The position numbers were made by a program, and so were the translations under genes. From Anseranas semipalmata (Eukaryota; Chordata; Aves; Anseriformes; Anseranatidae), in NCBI GenBank assembly GCA_013399115.1, contig VXAA01003998.1, forward strand, positions 141,048-205,047: DNA of 64,000 nucleotides, read 5' to 3'. Positions 12,641 through 25,368 of the stretch are shown here, piece by piece. Positions within the stretch are counted from its first letter, which is position 1. The number at the start of each line of letters is the position of its first letter. The notes under the pieces are model-generated. The model searched no databases. It was not told the DNA's origin and saw only the letters and a list, made by a program, of their open reading frames with translations.

Positions 12641-13130
12641 GACTGCAACCCCCAGCAAAGCCCTTTGCAAGGCATGGTGCGTAACATATAGATAGCAGAC
12701 TCACCAGCTATTCCAAACTCCTTACCTGAAACATACACCTTTGTGCAATATTTGACTCTTCCCCTATTTTTGGGGGGGAGGAAGTAGAGCCTCCACACCA
12801 GTTGCAGTGTGCAGCAATCATCATCATCCTAGGAAAGGTAGAAGTAGCCTCCCGCCTGGCATTTTATAGATGGCCTCCTGCCCTGGTCCTCATGGCTCTC
12901 TTCCTGGGAGGTAAGGCAAGCCCTATAAATGGCTGTCAGGGAGGGCACGCTGGCTGTTGCTGCTTCATTCTGCTGCTGGCCTTTGCTTTGCTACTGCTAT
13001 CATGGCAAAGGATACCTATCCTTAGGTGGGCTTTCTTATGGCTGCCTGAGTTTCTGGGAGCTTGTGCTGGTAACTAGTGAGGTCTTAACTGTGGGGGTTA
13101 TTTTATGTTTAGTGTAAGTGTAGCAGGAAA
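12641..13130. other. GC-richer island at the right edge of the repeat array
   Basis: This stretch is visibly richer in G and C than the DNA after it. It contains TTTTATAGATGG at about 12870 and CCCTATAAATGG at about 12921, both TATA-like. An ORF at 12802-13077 (+, 91 codons) is rich in Leu, Cys and Trp and would contain hydrophobic segments. A GGAG/GTAAGGC donor-like site follows an ATG at about 12891. I recognise no protein, and CpG dinucleotides are few. It could be a decayed promoter or first exon, or chance. Confidence 0.3.
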
Positions 13131-15007
13131 AGGTATAGGAGGCTGTGGTGTTTTTACTCAAGAATAGCTTTTTTTCCTCCTCTTCTTTTTGTACCTGTCA
13201 AAAGGGAGGCCAACTATTTCTGGTAACAAATATTTATGGCTATTGAAGAGGTACTTCTTTATAGCATCCTTAATCCATCATTATGTTTGTGGTTCTCATC
13301 CAAGTTGCAATAATGATGATTAAAAAAAAAAAAAGATTCAAGTGAACAGCTATTTTTCATGCTTTTCAAATGTTTCTGACTTTTTTTTTTCAAATGCTTC
13401 TGACCTTAAAGGTAAGGTTGCTGCAGACGTGGAGGAGCTGCTTGAATGAGAAGTATGTGTATATGTATATATGTATGTTTTTTCTTGTTTCTTAGTAAGT
13501 ACACAATTGTAAAATAACTGTAGCAACAAGCTGTGCAAAATGCTAGAAAGCTATTTTCAGTTCTTCTCAAGGTCCTAATGATTAATTTTTAATGTGTCAT
13601 ACCTTACCTCTTAAAATTTAATACAGGTGTGAGAACTTCAAAGTGAAATGAGTAGCTCCTTGATGACTGTTGCTAAGCTGTTGTTATACTATACAGCATA
13701 ATAACTATAAGGAAGCAATCAGAAAAGACAGTAAATGCTTGCTTTGGAGGGTACTGTATCTTTTTTCATAGAAAGGTTTAAACACTGCTTCACTTTATAG
13801 TTTATTTCTTCTTGTCAACTTTTTGATTTTTTGTTTAGCAGTCATGTTTCAAGGCTAAAGGCTTTTGTTAGAAAACATTAGGTTTCTAACCTCTTATCTG
13901 ATCTATAAGATTGAATCCAGCAGTGATGGAAGGCACTAAGACTACGAGAACATTATATAGAGAGAAAGATTGCATTATAAGTACAGCTATTGTTTGAGAT
14001 GAAGGGCTAAACAAATCTCTCTAAATTGAGGGATGTGAACTTTGGGTATCTTTAAGGAAAGGTGGAACTTCTCAGCCCTAGAGAAATTTCTCAATGTGAA
14101 ATTAGTGGGTGTTACTTCAGTATTAAAATAGAGTACCTGTTCTACTCTAAGGCAGAGCATTTAATTTAGCAATATGTTTTCCTTGTGGAAACTAGTTCAA
14201 CCATTCACTGTAGTATTGGCCAATCAGGGCACAAGTTACAGGGCACTAATAGCTATGAGAGCTTCTTCTGAAACCATAAAAACTCATGACCTTGTGATGG
14301 AATGCTAGGTATGATTAAAAATGTAACTTTTGCTGCTGCTACAAGTGAATTCTGTGGTGTATGTGAAGCAAACCTATTTCTGCCCTGTTTCTGATGTATA
14401 TATTTCCTGATTTTTTCATATTATGCTTGTGTTTTTTTTCTTTAAGACTATATCTTGTTTTCTACTGTACCTTCCTAATTATGCTGCTGATGAGCTTGAA
14501 TAGAGTCTTGTTTTCCTTAGAAGGAGAAAGGCCTTTAGAAATAAGAATTTAAAAGTACACAATATTAAGTTTTCACCTTACCTACCCTAGTAATCTGTCA
14601 CCTACTTAATTATTAAATGCTTTATTGAGTTTAATCACTGAGAAATTATTTCTGCCTGAATTTTCATTTCAATGTCTAACTGAATTAGTGATAGAAGCTT
14701 TGAGCTGGTTTCAGAACATAGTGGAGATTTCTTTTTTGAAAACAAGCATGGCTTGTGTGCATACTATTGAGGACAAGAACTGCTTCAGTGTCTTTTCCAG
14801 TCTTTTTCCAACCGTTTTATTGCTTTCATAATACTGGGTTAAAGATAGCTGAGTTAACTAAAATACCACTAATTGGATCCTCTCCAAAATACAGTAATCC
14901 AAATATTGAAGAGAAAACATTGTACAGAGCAAGATTATTAAGCTTCACACTCTTAAGAACTTAGTACTGATAAAATCACTGTACTTTGTAGGGAAAAAAA
15001 TAGTAAG

Positions 15008-15029
15008 AGTTGTAGTAAGAACTACAACT
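15008..15029. repeat. Short perfect inverted repeat
   Basis: Nine-base arms AGTTGTAGT and ACTACAACT with a 4-base AAGA loop. No flanking feature gives it a role. Confidence 0.85.
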
Positions 15030-18000
15030 TGTGGTTGGCTTGATGCTGGATAAAGCTTCTGCAGACAGCATTTAGCTTTGCCATTTTATGAACTAGCTGT
15101 ATGTTCTGTGGCAAATGTTTTTAAAAACTTGTTGATTATTGCTAGTAAAGTGCTCTTAGTTCCTGTGGCTATTGAGTGGTGAGTGAATGCTTCATATACT
15201 TGTGCTTATAACAAAAGTGAGGGGAAACGAGCAAAGCACTAACTCCTTTACTCTGGCAAGTTAGTGAACATGTGAGCTATGCTTGGCTCATAAATTGAAG
15301 TAGAAGTTGGCCATCCAGATATATTTCAGCGTAATTCTTCTGCCCAGTGCTACTAGGCAAGGCACATGAGATAGAGCCCAGCCCATTTACTATGAAGTGG
15401 CTAAATCCTAGTGGAGTAGAGAATGAGCTGGAATTATTTGCAGTCTTACTGGCACAAGGCTAGAGGGGAGTTTGCTTTTCATGGAGCCTGTATTAACTTT
15501 GGCAGAGGTACAGAACTGTTCTTGAATTTCTGGAGAAAGTCTTACATCTTTAATGTTTTCCTTTTTTGATGAAACAAGTGAACTGTTTCAGTGCAGATTT
15601 TGAGGTGTGCAGTTAATACAAAAAAAAAACCAGGCCAATCAAATACCAATGAGATGCCAAGCTAAACTATAATTACAACTGCATCTGCTGCATGAAATAT
15701 AAAAGTGACCTTTCAAAAACCAACTGATAAGTGAAAAGCCTTTGTAGTAGCACTTAAAGTACATATTTTTAGTTATTTCTGGGTGCATGTGGCTTAACTG
15801 AAGATTCTGACTCCTCACTAGGAATACTAATTCAGTCATACTGCTGTGACAAAATTAGTTGCCTGATTTGCACTTTTTGGAGGTGCAGACATGGAGTTAA
15901 GATTGTCTTGGTAAAATCTACAATGATGTTTGGAGACACAGGATTACAAGTATGATATATAATTTCAAGTTAATTGTCATAGGATAAGAAGTTATTGTTA
16001 AGCATTTGGATCTCCTGTAGTAAGTGCTGAGAGGTAAAGATGGAGACAACAGCAGATTATGCAGTCCAGATAACCTCTGATTCACTTTAATATAACTAAT
16101 GAAGTCAGTGTAAATAGAAAGAAATCCTTATAACATTTAATCTCTTCTCTTCACCTGTCTCCTAGGAACTTCCCACTTACAATGTTGTGGGGGAGAGAAG
16201 ACATGAAACAATGTTTTTGCTCTTAAGTTAGGAAATGCATTTCTGTGGAAAAGAAATGTCAAGTATATTTTGTAGTATAAAACAGAATTTCAACACAACT
16301 GGCTGCGAGGTTCAGCTGACTTGCTACCAAACTGGAATGTAGTACTGCAAGTAGTGTATAAGCTGTTCCTGTAGTTACTGACTATGCAGTTAATGTCCAG
16401 GGGTTAACCAGGAGTATATCGAGTGACCCCAAAGCTTCTTGGAGAAGGTAAAACTGATGTAGCAGAAGCAAAACTGGGAGGAGGGTAAGTGTCCGGTCTG
16501 GTGTTTCTGCCAGGTGAATTGAGAGGTGAAAATGGTTCCTGGGCAGGGTGTGGTTTGATCTGAGTGCAGATAAACTCTCCCAGACTTCTGTCTTTTCCCT
16601 TCAGAGATGACAGCAGTCTGCAAGTCCTTCCAAGGCCCTGTCATATTGGAAGTATGCAGTGAAGACTTTAGTGCTTTTTCTGCCCGAGACAATTACTTGC
16701 TTTGTGCCTTGTAGTCCTCAGCTGAGGCTAATACTAAATGGTGGGATATCATGAACAACTTGAAGTTTGCACAATAGTGTTATTCAAACCAATGTGTTAT
16801 TGCCAGTATAAACTCAAATGTATTTAATGCTATCATAATTCCCTAGCAACCTTCCAAATTGGCTGGTAGACTCTGAAAGCTTTCTTTATTGTGTTTTTTA
16901 TAAAAACCCTGGCATATTAGATTAAATAAATGGGTGTTGCGATTGTAAGCCTTTCTTAATGGAGATTAAAATCTTTATCAACTTTGCTTTCCACAGTGTT
17001 GCCTTGTGTAGGCCCCCATATTGTACTTAATCTGAGATATTCTCATTAACAGTCTCAAAGAAAAGCCCTTGATGTTCACATCCTCAGGGGACTGTCAGTT
17101 TCTCCAATCTCAAACTTGTGCTTTTTTCTTCATTCATTAAATCAGCTACTGATTTTTTCCCTGAGGTTTTTCATTTTGGCATGCAGGATACTTAACCAGG
17201 CTTCTCCTCAGATATTTGCATTCCAGCACTGTTGAAATCTAGCTGTTATGTGGTTGGTTTACTTTGAGGCTGGGTCATATGGATAATTTACAGAAATGCT
17301 AATTTTACTAGTAGGGCACTAGTTCCAATAGCGCTTTAATTTTTTTTAACGGTTGGTACTATGAAAATAAGTGAATTGTTTTAGAAGAGCGTGCCATTTA
17401 AGAACTTCAGAATTCAGTGTTTAGTAACCTCAGGATATGGAAGAACAAACTTGTGGGATTGAGTTTGCAAAAGAATACGGCAGAAAAAGGAGGCAACTAG
17501 TTCTCTGCTACAAATATGGTGCAGATAAATTGGTCAAGGCTTTCGTGAACCCCAGCTGCCTCTTTCCCACTTAGTTCTGGTAGTGCTCAAGGTCTGCAAA
17601 CAGGGTTACTTCCTATGCAGAACTGAGTCTGACAAAGCACTGAAGGTCCAGATAGAGGCAGTCGGGTACTGCCACTAGCTTTTTATTTGTTAACATACTA
17701 GCTGGTATTTCTCAAGTCTTCTTCAAGTAGTATATAATGTTTTTAAAGGAAAAGAGTAGAGATAAAAGTAGTGGGATGGGGAAATGACCTCATTTTTACT
17801 GTTAAATAGTTGTAACATTTAATAGATCAATGCTTGTTTCAACTCAGCAACTTGTTAACTTATAATTAACCTTGCTTTATTTGGAAGCAATTTGTCTTTA
17901 AGAGTCAAAGCTGTTAGAAATTCATGATTCTTGACAGTTTTGGTTTCTGTCTTAACAAGGGGTTTCTAGTTGCATGGATATACTGAAAGCATGAACAAAA

Positions 18001-20089
18001 GTGCACTGTAAAAATGGTGCACAAAATTTCAAATTTATTGCATCCCAACTGTTAAGATGACCTGTTTGACAAAGGGAAATAGCTGACCTTTTCCCTTAAC
18101 GTTGAGATTTTCACTTAATAATGCAAGGTTACTTAATAGTGGCGCCCGGTCTTCCTTGTTTCTGCTGTATTTCTTGTGACTTGAGGCATGTTTCCTATGT
18201 GCTGCCAGGATTTGTTATGTTTATAGGCCTCTCCATATTGTGCTGTTCTCCAAGCTATTGTTCTAATGCACACACACAAAATAATAATACAGGAACAGTG
18301 GTAGCATTGTGCATTTACAAAGATTAAACAGCTTTTTGTGGGACTCATTAGATTCCTTTTGTACAAGGCAGGCTTAAGATACTGTTCTTGTTTCAGGGAA
18401 CTTCATGAGGAAGACAGGTGTAACTTGCCAGAACTTGCTTATAAATTAACTTAGGATATTTGCACACTTGTATATCTGTCATGCCTAGAAAACACCTGTG
18501 ACGAAGCTTCTAGCATATGTGAAACTGCTTGAAAAACATCTTCAGCTAGACTAATGGAAAGTAGCCATGTACTAAGATGGACATACTTGCTCTTTCTGTG
18601 CTAAATCTTATGGTAGGGCTTTTGTAGGTAAAGGTCTACTTTTGTTTTGATGTTTGAAATACCTTTTGATCTAATGCAATTGAGTCTGATGTTCCCTTCC
18701 CATTCTACAGATGCTGGTGTTATACAAGCTATGCATTTTAATTTCACTTAATGACTTTGCTTTGTCATTGTGTTTTATCACTGGGGAAAGATTTCACTTC
18801 ATATTCTGTACTGCAACTTTCTCTACTGAATAGAAAAGAAAGTATATGTAATCTAACAAAACAGATTTATCATGCTAATTCTAATCCCCCTTCCCTCTGA
18901 GTGCTGACTTAATTTAGTCTGATTAGTGAATTGTACTGCTGTTAAACTTCAGTTCAGTTACTTTTAATCCTGCTGGATGGTTAGAATATGCCTAGCTATT
19001 GTCAATGTCCTGCAGTTGGAAAAACATAGCCAAGGTTTTAGATTGGTGATGGTTGACATAAAACAGCTTTCTTGTACATAAATTCCAACTTTAATTATGT
19101 AGATGTTTTTAAAAATAGTTGAATGTAGCCTGTAGTTGAACCAAAAAAAAAGTGTTGCTTAATCTTAAGGCAAGCAAATAAACAAATTTATCCCTTGTGA
19201 CTTTTTCCAGTACAGCAAATATAATAAAGATGTCAAAGTTATTTGTAAATTGTACATTAAAAATAGGTGTTGGGTCATTTATTTCATAAATGGAGATGTT
19301 TGGGAATTCCAAAGACCCTCAGTCTCACTTTTGAAACTGATGTGTACAAGCTGGGGTCTTTAGATACTAGGTGCTCCCACTGGCTTAACTTGTCCATGTA
19401 TCTTTCACTGTGATGTTGGGAATCCTTGAAAGTCATTTCCGAGCTGGTTGCAAAACAGGATTTATTTTAGTACAGGCACCTAAATTCAGAAGAGTGACTC
19501 TGGGTGCCAGAGCTCAGCTGTCGCTTGATCTTCAGTTAACCTTGGGAACTGGGATTTGTTAGTCTGGGGATTATAGAGGGAGGAAGAGTTAAAAAAAGGT
19601 TATCATTCTGCTTTGCACACACTGAGAAAGGACTGTAACTTTGGAAAGGCTCAGCACATTAACACCAACTCGCACCAAAACCCATATGGGATTTATAAAT
19701 TGTTTCTCTGCGTGGAACATGGTTCTGCCATCTCTGCTTTGAAAGCATGTTTAACACTACACCCAGGTATAGTTTTCAAGCATTTTATTGTCTTTGATAT
19801 GGAAAGGTGCATAAAGATGCCTTTGCAAGATTGCTAGGGGCTAAGAATTTATTTAGTGTGTGTGGTTTGATGTCTTTCTAAAATCTGAGGAGGATCTTAA
19901 CTGTGTTTCCCACTTCATTTGGGATTCCATACTATAGTAGGTTATAAGCTGTTTTGGCTGCTTGCTGAGAACTCTTGACTGAGCTGGAAAATGTTTCACA
20001 GGCAGGAAGCAGGACATCAGTGCACAAGAGGAGACTTGAGCTCAGGTTCCTACTCCAGTTGTTGTGTACTTCAACTAATGGTTATCAGC

Positions 20090-20108
20090 AAAAAAAAAAA
20101 AAAAAAAA
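20090..20108 (+). repeat. Poly(A) run, 19 A
   Basis: Uninterrupted run of 19 A in otherwise unassigned DNA. No retroposed gene is recognisable before it. Confidence 0.95.
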
Positions 20109-23100
20109 TGGCCACTGTGGCAAGAACGAAGCCTTAAAAGTATGCTAATAATAATTTTGTGTATGAAGATAAGATTAACTTAGTTTTGGATTAGTCTGCA
20201 CAGATGCCAAATAGTGACGTGTTGCAAACTTTGAAGCTGTTTGGGTTTTTTGGATTTGGTTTAAAGGAACCTCTGAGAACTCTATACCTGAATACTCAAG
20301 GCTTTAGAGGCAGACTCCTCATTCTAAATAGATGCAATATGCTGATTTATTAACCACAATTATTACTGAGCAATGTACTACAATATCAGAAGGAGAATGA
20401 TCATCTTTATTGTTAAGAGAGCCATATGAATGTTAATATCAGAAAATATACTGGTGGTTCTTCTGTCAAAAACAGACTGGTAGAGATGCATTACATGCAT
20501 ACCTTTAATTATATTGTGTTGGTAATTTTATTTATTCCAGTCATTAAAACCTAAAATAGGTGCAAGAATGCTATTCTTGTTTAAGTGATGCAATTCATAA
20601 TACCCTTCTAAGATGGATTAGGTAACCTTATTTAACTCTATCCTCTAGAGGTCTTTAATAACCTTAACATATCTGTCATTCCCATCTGCTTTGATTTAAG
20701 GCTGATTATGCTAACATGCCTTAAAACTGGAAACCACCTGACCATTCAATATTGTTTTAAGCAGATGCAGCTTATAGTGTTTTCAGAATATAAACACAAA
20801 GCTTGCTATTGTGAAGCTAGTTCACTTTATTGGGCTTGTCCTTGCTGACTCTACATGTAAGCTTGGAAAGCTGTTAGCCTTTTTTGAGAAGCTTTTCTTT
20901 GTTTGGAAATTCCCCTCCCCCAAACCAGCTCTTGCTAACCTGCTGCCATTCTTGTGTCAATTTTCTGAATGTGTCCACTAGAAAATAAGTGAGCCCAGCT
21001 GTAGGGTAAGGTAGAAGCAGTGAGCTCAGCAGCTGTCCAGCTCCTTTGCAAGGAGCTAAAGCTCTGATGCTTCCCAACAAGTAACAGATTTGGTTATGCT
21101 TTACTTTGCATGAATGCAACAAGCATGTTGTAAATGCCTGATGGACTAGTAAAGGCTGCCGTGCACATGAGATAAGAAGGGGCAGCACTGGTGGGGTACA
21201 GACATTTTAACCCTATTAGTATCTGACAAGCAGACTTCAACATCCATGTGCTAGAGTGTTTTCATTTCAAGGGATTGATTATTTTCACTACTATTGAATG
21301 CTTCACACAAAATAGAAGAATTACAGGGATTGCCATAGTTTTGATGGATTAGGCTAAACAACATGTTTCAAAGAAATTCTTCTCTTATGCAAAATACCAG
21401 TTTTTAAAGGGCTAAATTACATGTACTTGTAATTGTTCACCATTTACTATCTTATCTCTTGAGAGACTTAAAATAAAGCTGGAATTGCTGGCTAATCACA
21501 GGGGCCTCTTCTCTCTGTTGCTTCTATAACTTAGTTTTGTATATTGCTGAGACATGGCACTTGTTTCTGCTTATACGTTTAAGTAAGAAATTGCTGCTGG
21601 TGCTAAATGGCGTATCTTATTGCTGATCTACATGAGCATATTTAAGCACTAGTGAAAGAGGGACTGTGGACTGCAGACTAATGGCTGAGTTGAAGCGTGT
21701 CATTCTGCAGTGGGTTACAGCAATGCAGATGAAAGTTCTGTGGAAATGAATTGTTCAAATATGCATAATAGTAACATTGAATATGATCATGAGGATTGTC
21801 ATAGTGGTGTTAAGAGTTATAATGGGCAAGCAGCTATTAACATGTTGAATACTTTTGTTCACTTTCAGGAAGCTTCAAAAGACTGGTAGGTGAACCTAGG
21901 CAAGGAGCTTGATGCATCTCTTCCTTGCTAATGAAGGAGATACTATAAAACTAGTGATTCTTTCATAGCCCTCTTAGAAACGTGTTTCTAGATCCAGCTT
22001 CTTCAGTTCATGATGTTCCTGTATAGTTGGGGTTTTCACAATTACTTTCCTGGGTGATTGTCTTGATGAAAAATTTTTTAAAACCTGTCATTCAGAGTGA
22101 GAATGCAGCCTCTTCATCAGTCTACAATCTTTTTCCATTCTTAAGTGAGCTTTAAGCTATCTTTCTTGCCTATGCTCCTTCAGGCATTTGTTTCTGGACC
22201 TGTAAAAAACTGATGGCATGTATCTTTACTTTTCTATTCCTGTCAGTTCACAAGGATCACTTTGTTGGGATAGCTTCTTATATTTATCCTTCATTCATTT
22301 CCCGTAATGGATGTTGTAAGGTGCCTATAGCATTGTAAAATAGCTGTATTCTGTAATGCCAGTTTCCCACATAGGTACAAGCAGCTGATCAGATCTTAAT
22401 TTTACTACATTAGGTTTTTAGATGTGTGGCATAGCAGAGCTTTCTCTCTGGATTTGAAATACCTGCTTTCCTTTAAATGTAATGTTGTGGTATTCTCATA
22501 ACGGTATATATGCTGACTATACATATGCATTATAGAAGAATCTGCTGCAGAAATACCTTATACTGAGGCATCTCTATTCAGTTCAGAGGTGAGGAAGTCA
22601 ATTTTCTAAAATTCTACTTATGTTCAAAGATGGGTAAATTTAATCCTTTTCTAGGCATAAGGTACAACTCTTCTAACAGTTGGCTGCTTCTGGGCAGCTT
22701 CCTTCTCAGCATGCATGTTGCTTTGGATTGCTTTTTGAAAGGCTTGTGTGCTTTATGGGATTATAAATGCCTTAGATGAGTTCCCAGACTTCACTACTGA
22801 AGCTGAACCCCTGGAGGCTGAGTGCGCAAATTCTGTGTTGAGGTGCTACTTCCTATTCATCCAATTTCTTCTACCCACAGAAGTATGGGTTAAGCTGTAA
22901 TACACTTCAAATGCTCACTTGCTTGGTATGCTTAAATCTGGATATAGAAAAAGCTATTGGCTTAGAGTATCTTAGTTTTTGGTGCAGATTTTTGTCCTTG
23001 AGAAATCGGGTAATACTTCAGGTGGTCATCCAACTCAGCAGTTTGAGAATAAGCCTCACTCAGGAGTTTAGTTTCCATCACCAAACTTGTAAATAATATA

Positions 23101-23309
23101 GGTCTATATTACATGTGCTCAAATTAATGCTTAGACTTGTGTTTTAGACTTATCTAAAGTCCGTATCCTGGAGTTTGTTCTAACAGTTGCATTACTCCAT
23201 AGGTTATACTTCAGGAGAACATCCTAAGTACAAGAACAAGCCATGCTGGTACTCAGGAAAACATACGGGGAGACTGGTTTGGCCAAACAGTGAACTTACA
23301 ATAACTTCC

Positions 23310-24195
23310 AGTGAAAAAAGTATATTGGAAGAAGTAGGAGGAACATACTGCAGAGGCATTTGGAAATGCTGGATATGTAAGGATGATGCAAGGCAAGCCA
23401 CAGCTCAATTGGAATTGAGACTTGAAAGGGACAAAAAAGTTACTGCTGCATTTCCTATGTTCAGCTTACTAATGCAACTCTGCTGAGTGCTGTGCATCGC
23501 TGAGTGACAGTACACATGGGTAAGGCTGAACTACTCGCCACTTAGGTGTTACCAAGAAGGTCTCCCAGGCCTCTGTGCTTAGTGAAAGGTTTCGAAGAGA
23601 AAAGCCACCAGCAATAATTGGATGAGGGTTGAGTCAGGAATTCCTTAGGAATTCAACACACACAAGTCTGGAGGTATTGAGGGGCTGCATATACTGACTG
23701 CTATCCTTTTGAAGCTGCTCTATCTTTGAAAGGCTATGGAGATCAGAAGTTCCTGATGACTAGACTTCTCTAGTAAATCTTGCACCCCTCTTAAAAAAGG
23801 CTTGAGGTTTCGATCCTGGGAGGTACAGGCTGGTTAGCTTAATTTTGGTCCCGGGGAATGTTACAGACGTCTTCTAGGAGCACATTTTTGGGCACATGAA
23901 AGCAGTGATTGGGAAGTCGGCATGGATTTACCAAGGTTAAGTCATGTGTGACCAACCTGATTGTCTCCTAGGTTTAAATGACCAGTTTGTGGATGGTGAG
24001 GGTAAGCCATTCACCTTCACTTTACTGAGGCTTTTTACACTCTCACACAGTACCTATGCTTGTATCCAAGTTAGGATGTTGTGGTCCAGATGGGTGGACA
24101 ACTAGACAGGTTTAACAAAATGTATGACTAGACTCAGAAGGAGATGGTTAACATGTCATTCTCTGGAGGCTGGCAACAAGTAGTCTCATTTCTGA
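23310..24195 (+). mobile_element. CR1 LINE, old decayed ORF2 fragment
   Basis: Order and wording follow CR1 ORF2. An ATAQLELRLERD peptide is encoded near 23392. Next come GTCTCCCAGGCCTCTGTGCT (about 23560), GATGAGGGTTGAGTCAGGAA (23620-23640), a TCTTTGAAAGGCTATGGAGATCAG block (23725-23748), CAGGCTGGTTAGCTTA (23828), CATGGATTTACCAAGGTTAAGTCATG (23920-23945), ACCAACCTGATTG and a CTGGAGGCTGGCAACAAGTAG end (24163-24183). These cover the region before and into the RT core. Stops and indels occur throughout, so the copy is dead and older than the 45050 copy. The 5' limit is uncertain; the ORF at 23187-23486 overlaps its start. It is truncated before the FADD catalytic region. Confidence 0.88.
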
Positions 24196-25350
24196 ATTCT
24201 TAAAGGTAGAAATGACTTTGTGTAATCACTGAATTATTTCAGTTTGTTTCAATATTTCAGCCCAAGATGACTTTCTTTTGGGTTTTCACATCAAAAGAAA
24301 TTGCATTTTACAGTTTAAATAAGTCAGTTGCTAAAGTTCCTGCAAATAAGAATATCCAATCTTGCAGTTCTGATTCAGTCTTTACTTTCTACTGATTCAC
24401 ATGAAAGCTACTAATTTGCTTGCTAATAACCTTTTACTTTTAAAACAGCTTTTCAGTAAAACTAGGCAAATGAATCCATGTAAGTTTTTGACCAGTTGTA
24501 TCAGTTTATAATTTGTATCGTCCCCATCACTCCTCTTCAGTATGTTCTTGCCTTTCCATCTTTGATACTTAATGCTGGGCATGCTAAATTAATTGTATCA
24601 ATATGGCTGCATTTAAAAAGCACAAGTATTCTGCCATTAACTTATGTTTAGTTATATAGGATAACTGTGTACAAAAAGGCCTGCTGTCTTTTGTGTTGTT
24701 CTCCAGAACAGTAGAGCCATACTGCTATAGCTATGGAGTGAGAGGCAGGAAGTGCAAGAACTTCTTTAAGACTTTAAAGGTTTCTAGTAGAAAAGAAGGT
24801 TGAGGCAGCTGTTCCCATTTCATTGGTAAAGTAACCACTAAGAGTAACATGTCTCCTTATAGTTCTAGTGAATATCAATACAAATTTAAGGTCCCTCTGA
24901 GTGGAGTATAAAAGATAATTTATAAAAAGGTTTTGGCTATGTTTCCATTAACAAGTAATGCAGCTGGGCAAGAATGGATCTGTAAAATACAGATGCTGAG
25001 GGCCTGATATCCACACTGAATTTAATAGAGATGCTTCACAGGATCATGCTAAAGCTAACCTCAAGTGAGTGTTTATAAAGGGCGCACAGTACTTCAGTGC
25101 CCTTACACCTAGTCTGATGTGGTGTGCCATAGCTTATAAATGCTGCATGGATATGGTTATAATCAGTTCTCTTAGCAATTGATCTGTATTTCCCTACTTA
25201 ACAATTTATGAAACATGGATTACACCTAGATCATAAATTTGCATTCAATATTACACTTGCATCTTTCTCTCCAGTAGTATTCCTTGTCTTGTAAGTTAAG
25301 TTTATCATTTTGCATAATAATTTAGCAATAAACCAGAGAAACTGCTTGTT

Positions 25351-25368
25351 GGGGGGGGGGGGGGGGGG
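25351..25368 (+). repeat. Poly(G) run, 18 G
   Basis: Eighteen consecutive G on plus. A run of this kind can in principle fold into a G-quadruplex. It may also be collapsed or over-called in sequencing. Confidence 0.9.

Larger units (their letters stand above)
13131..23309. other. Unassigned AT-rich DNA, T-rich on the plus strand
   Basis: No coding exon or repeat family recognised. Only chance-length ORFs are present, for example 16390-16692 (-) and 20874-21188 (-), neither with a recognisable domain. A small perfect hairpin lies at 15008-15029 and a poly(A) run at 20090-20108. T exceeds A on plus by eye, which would fit intronic DNA transcribed left to right. Confidence 0.45.
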
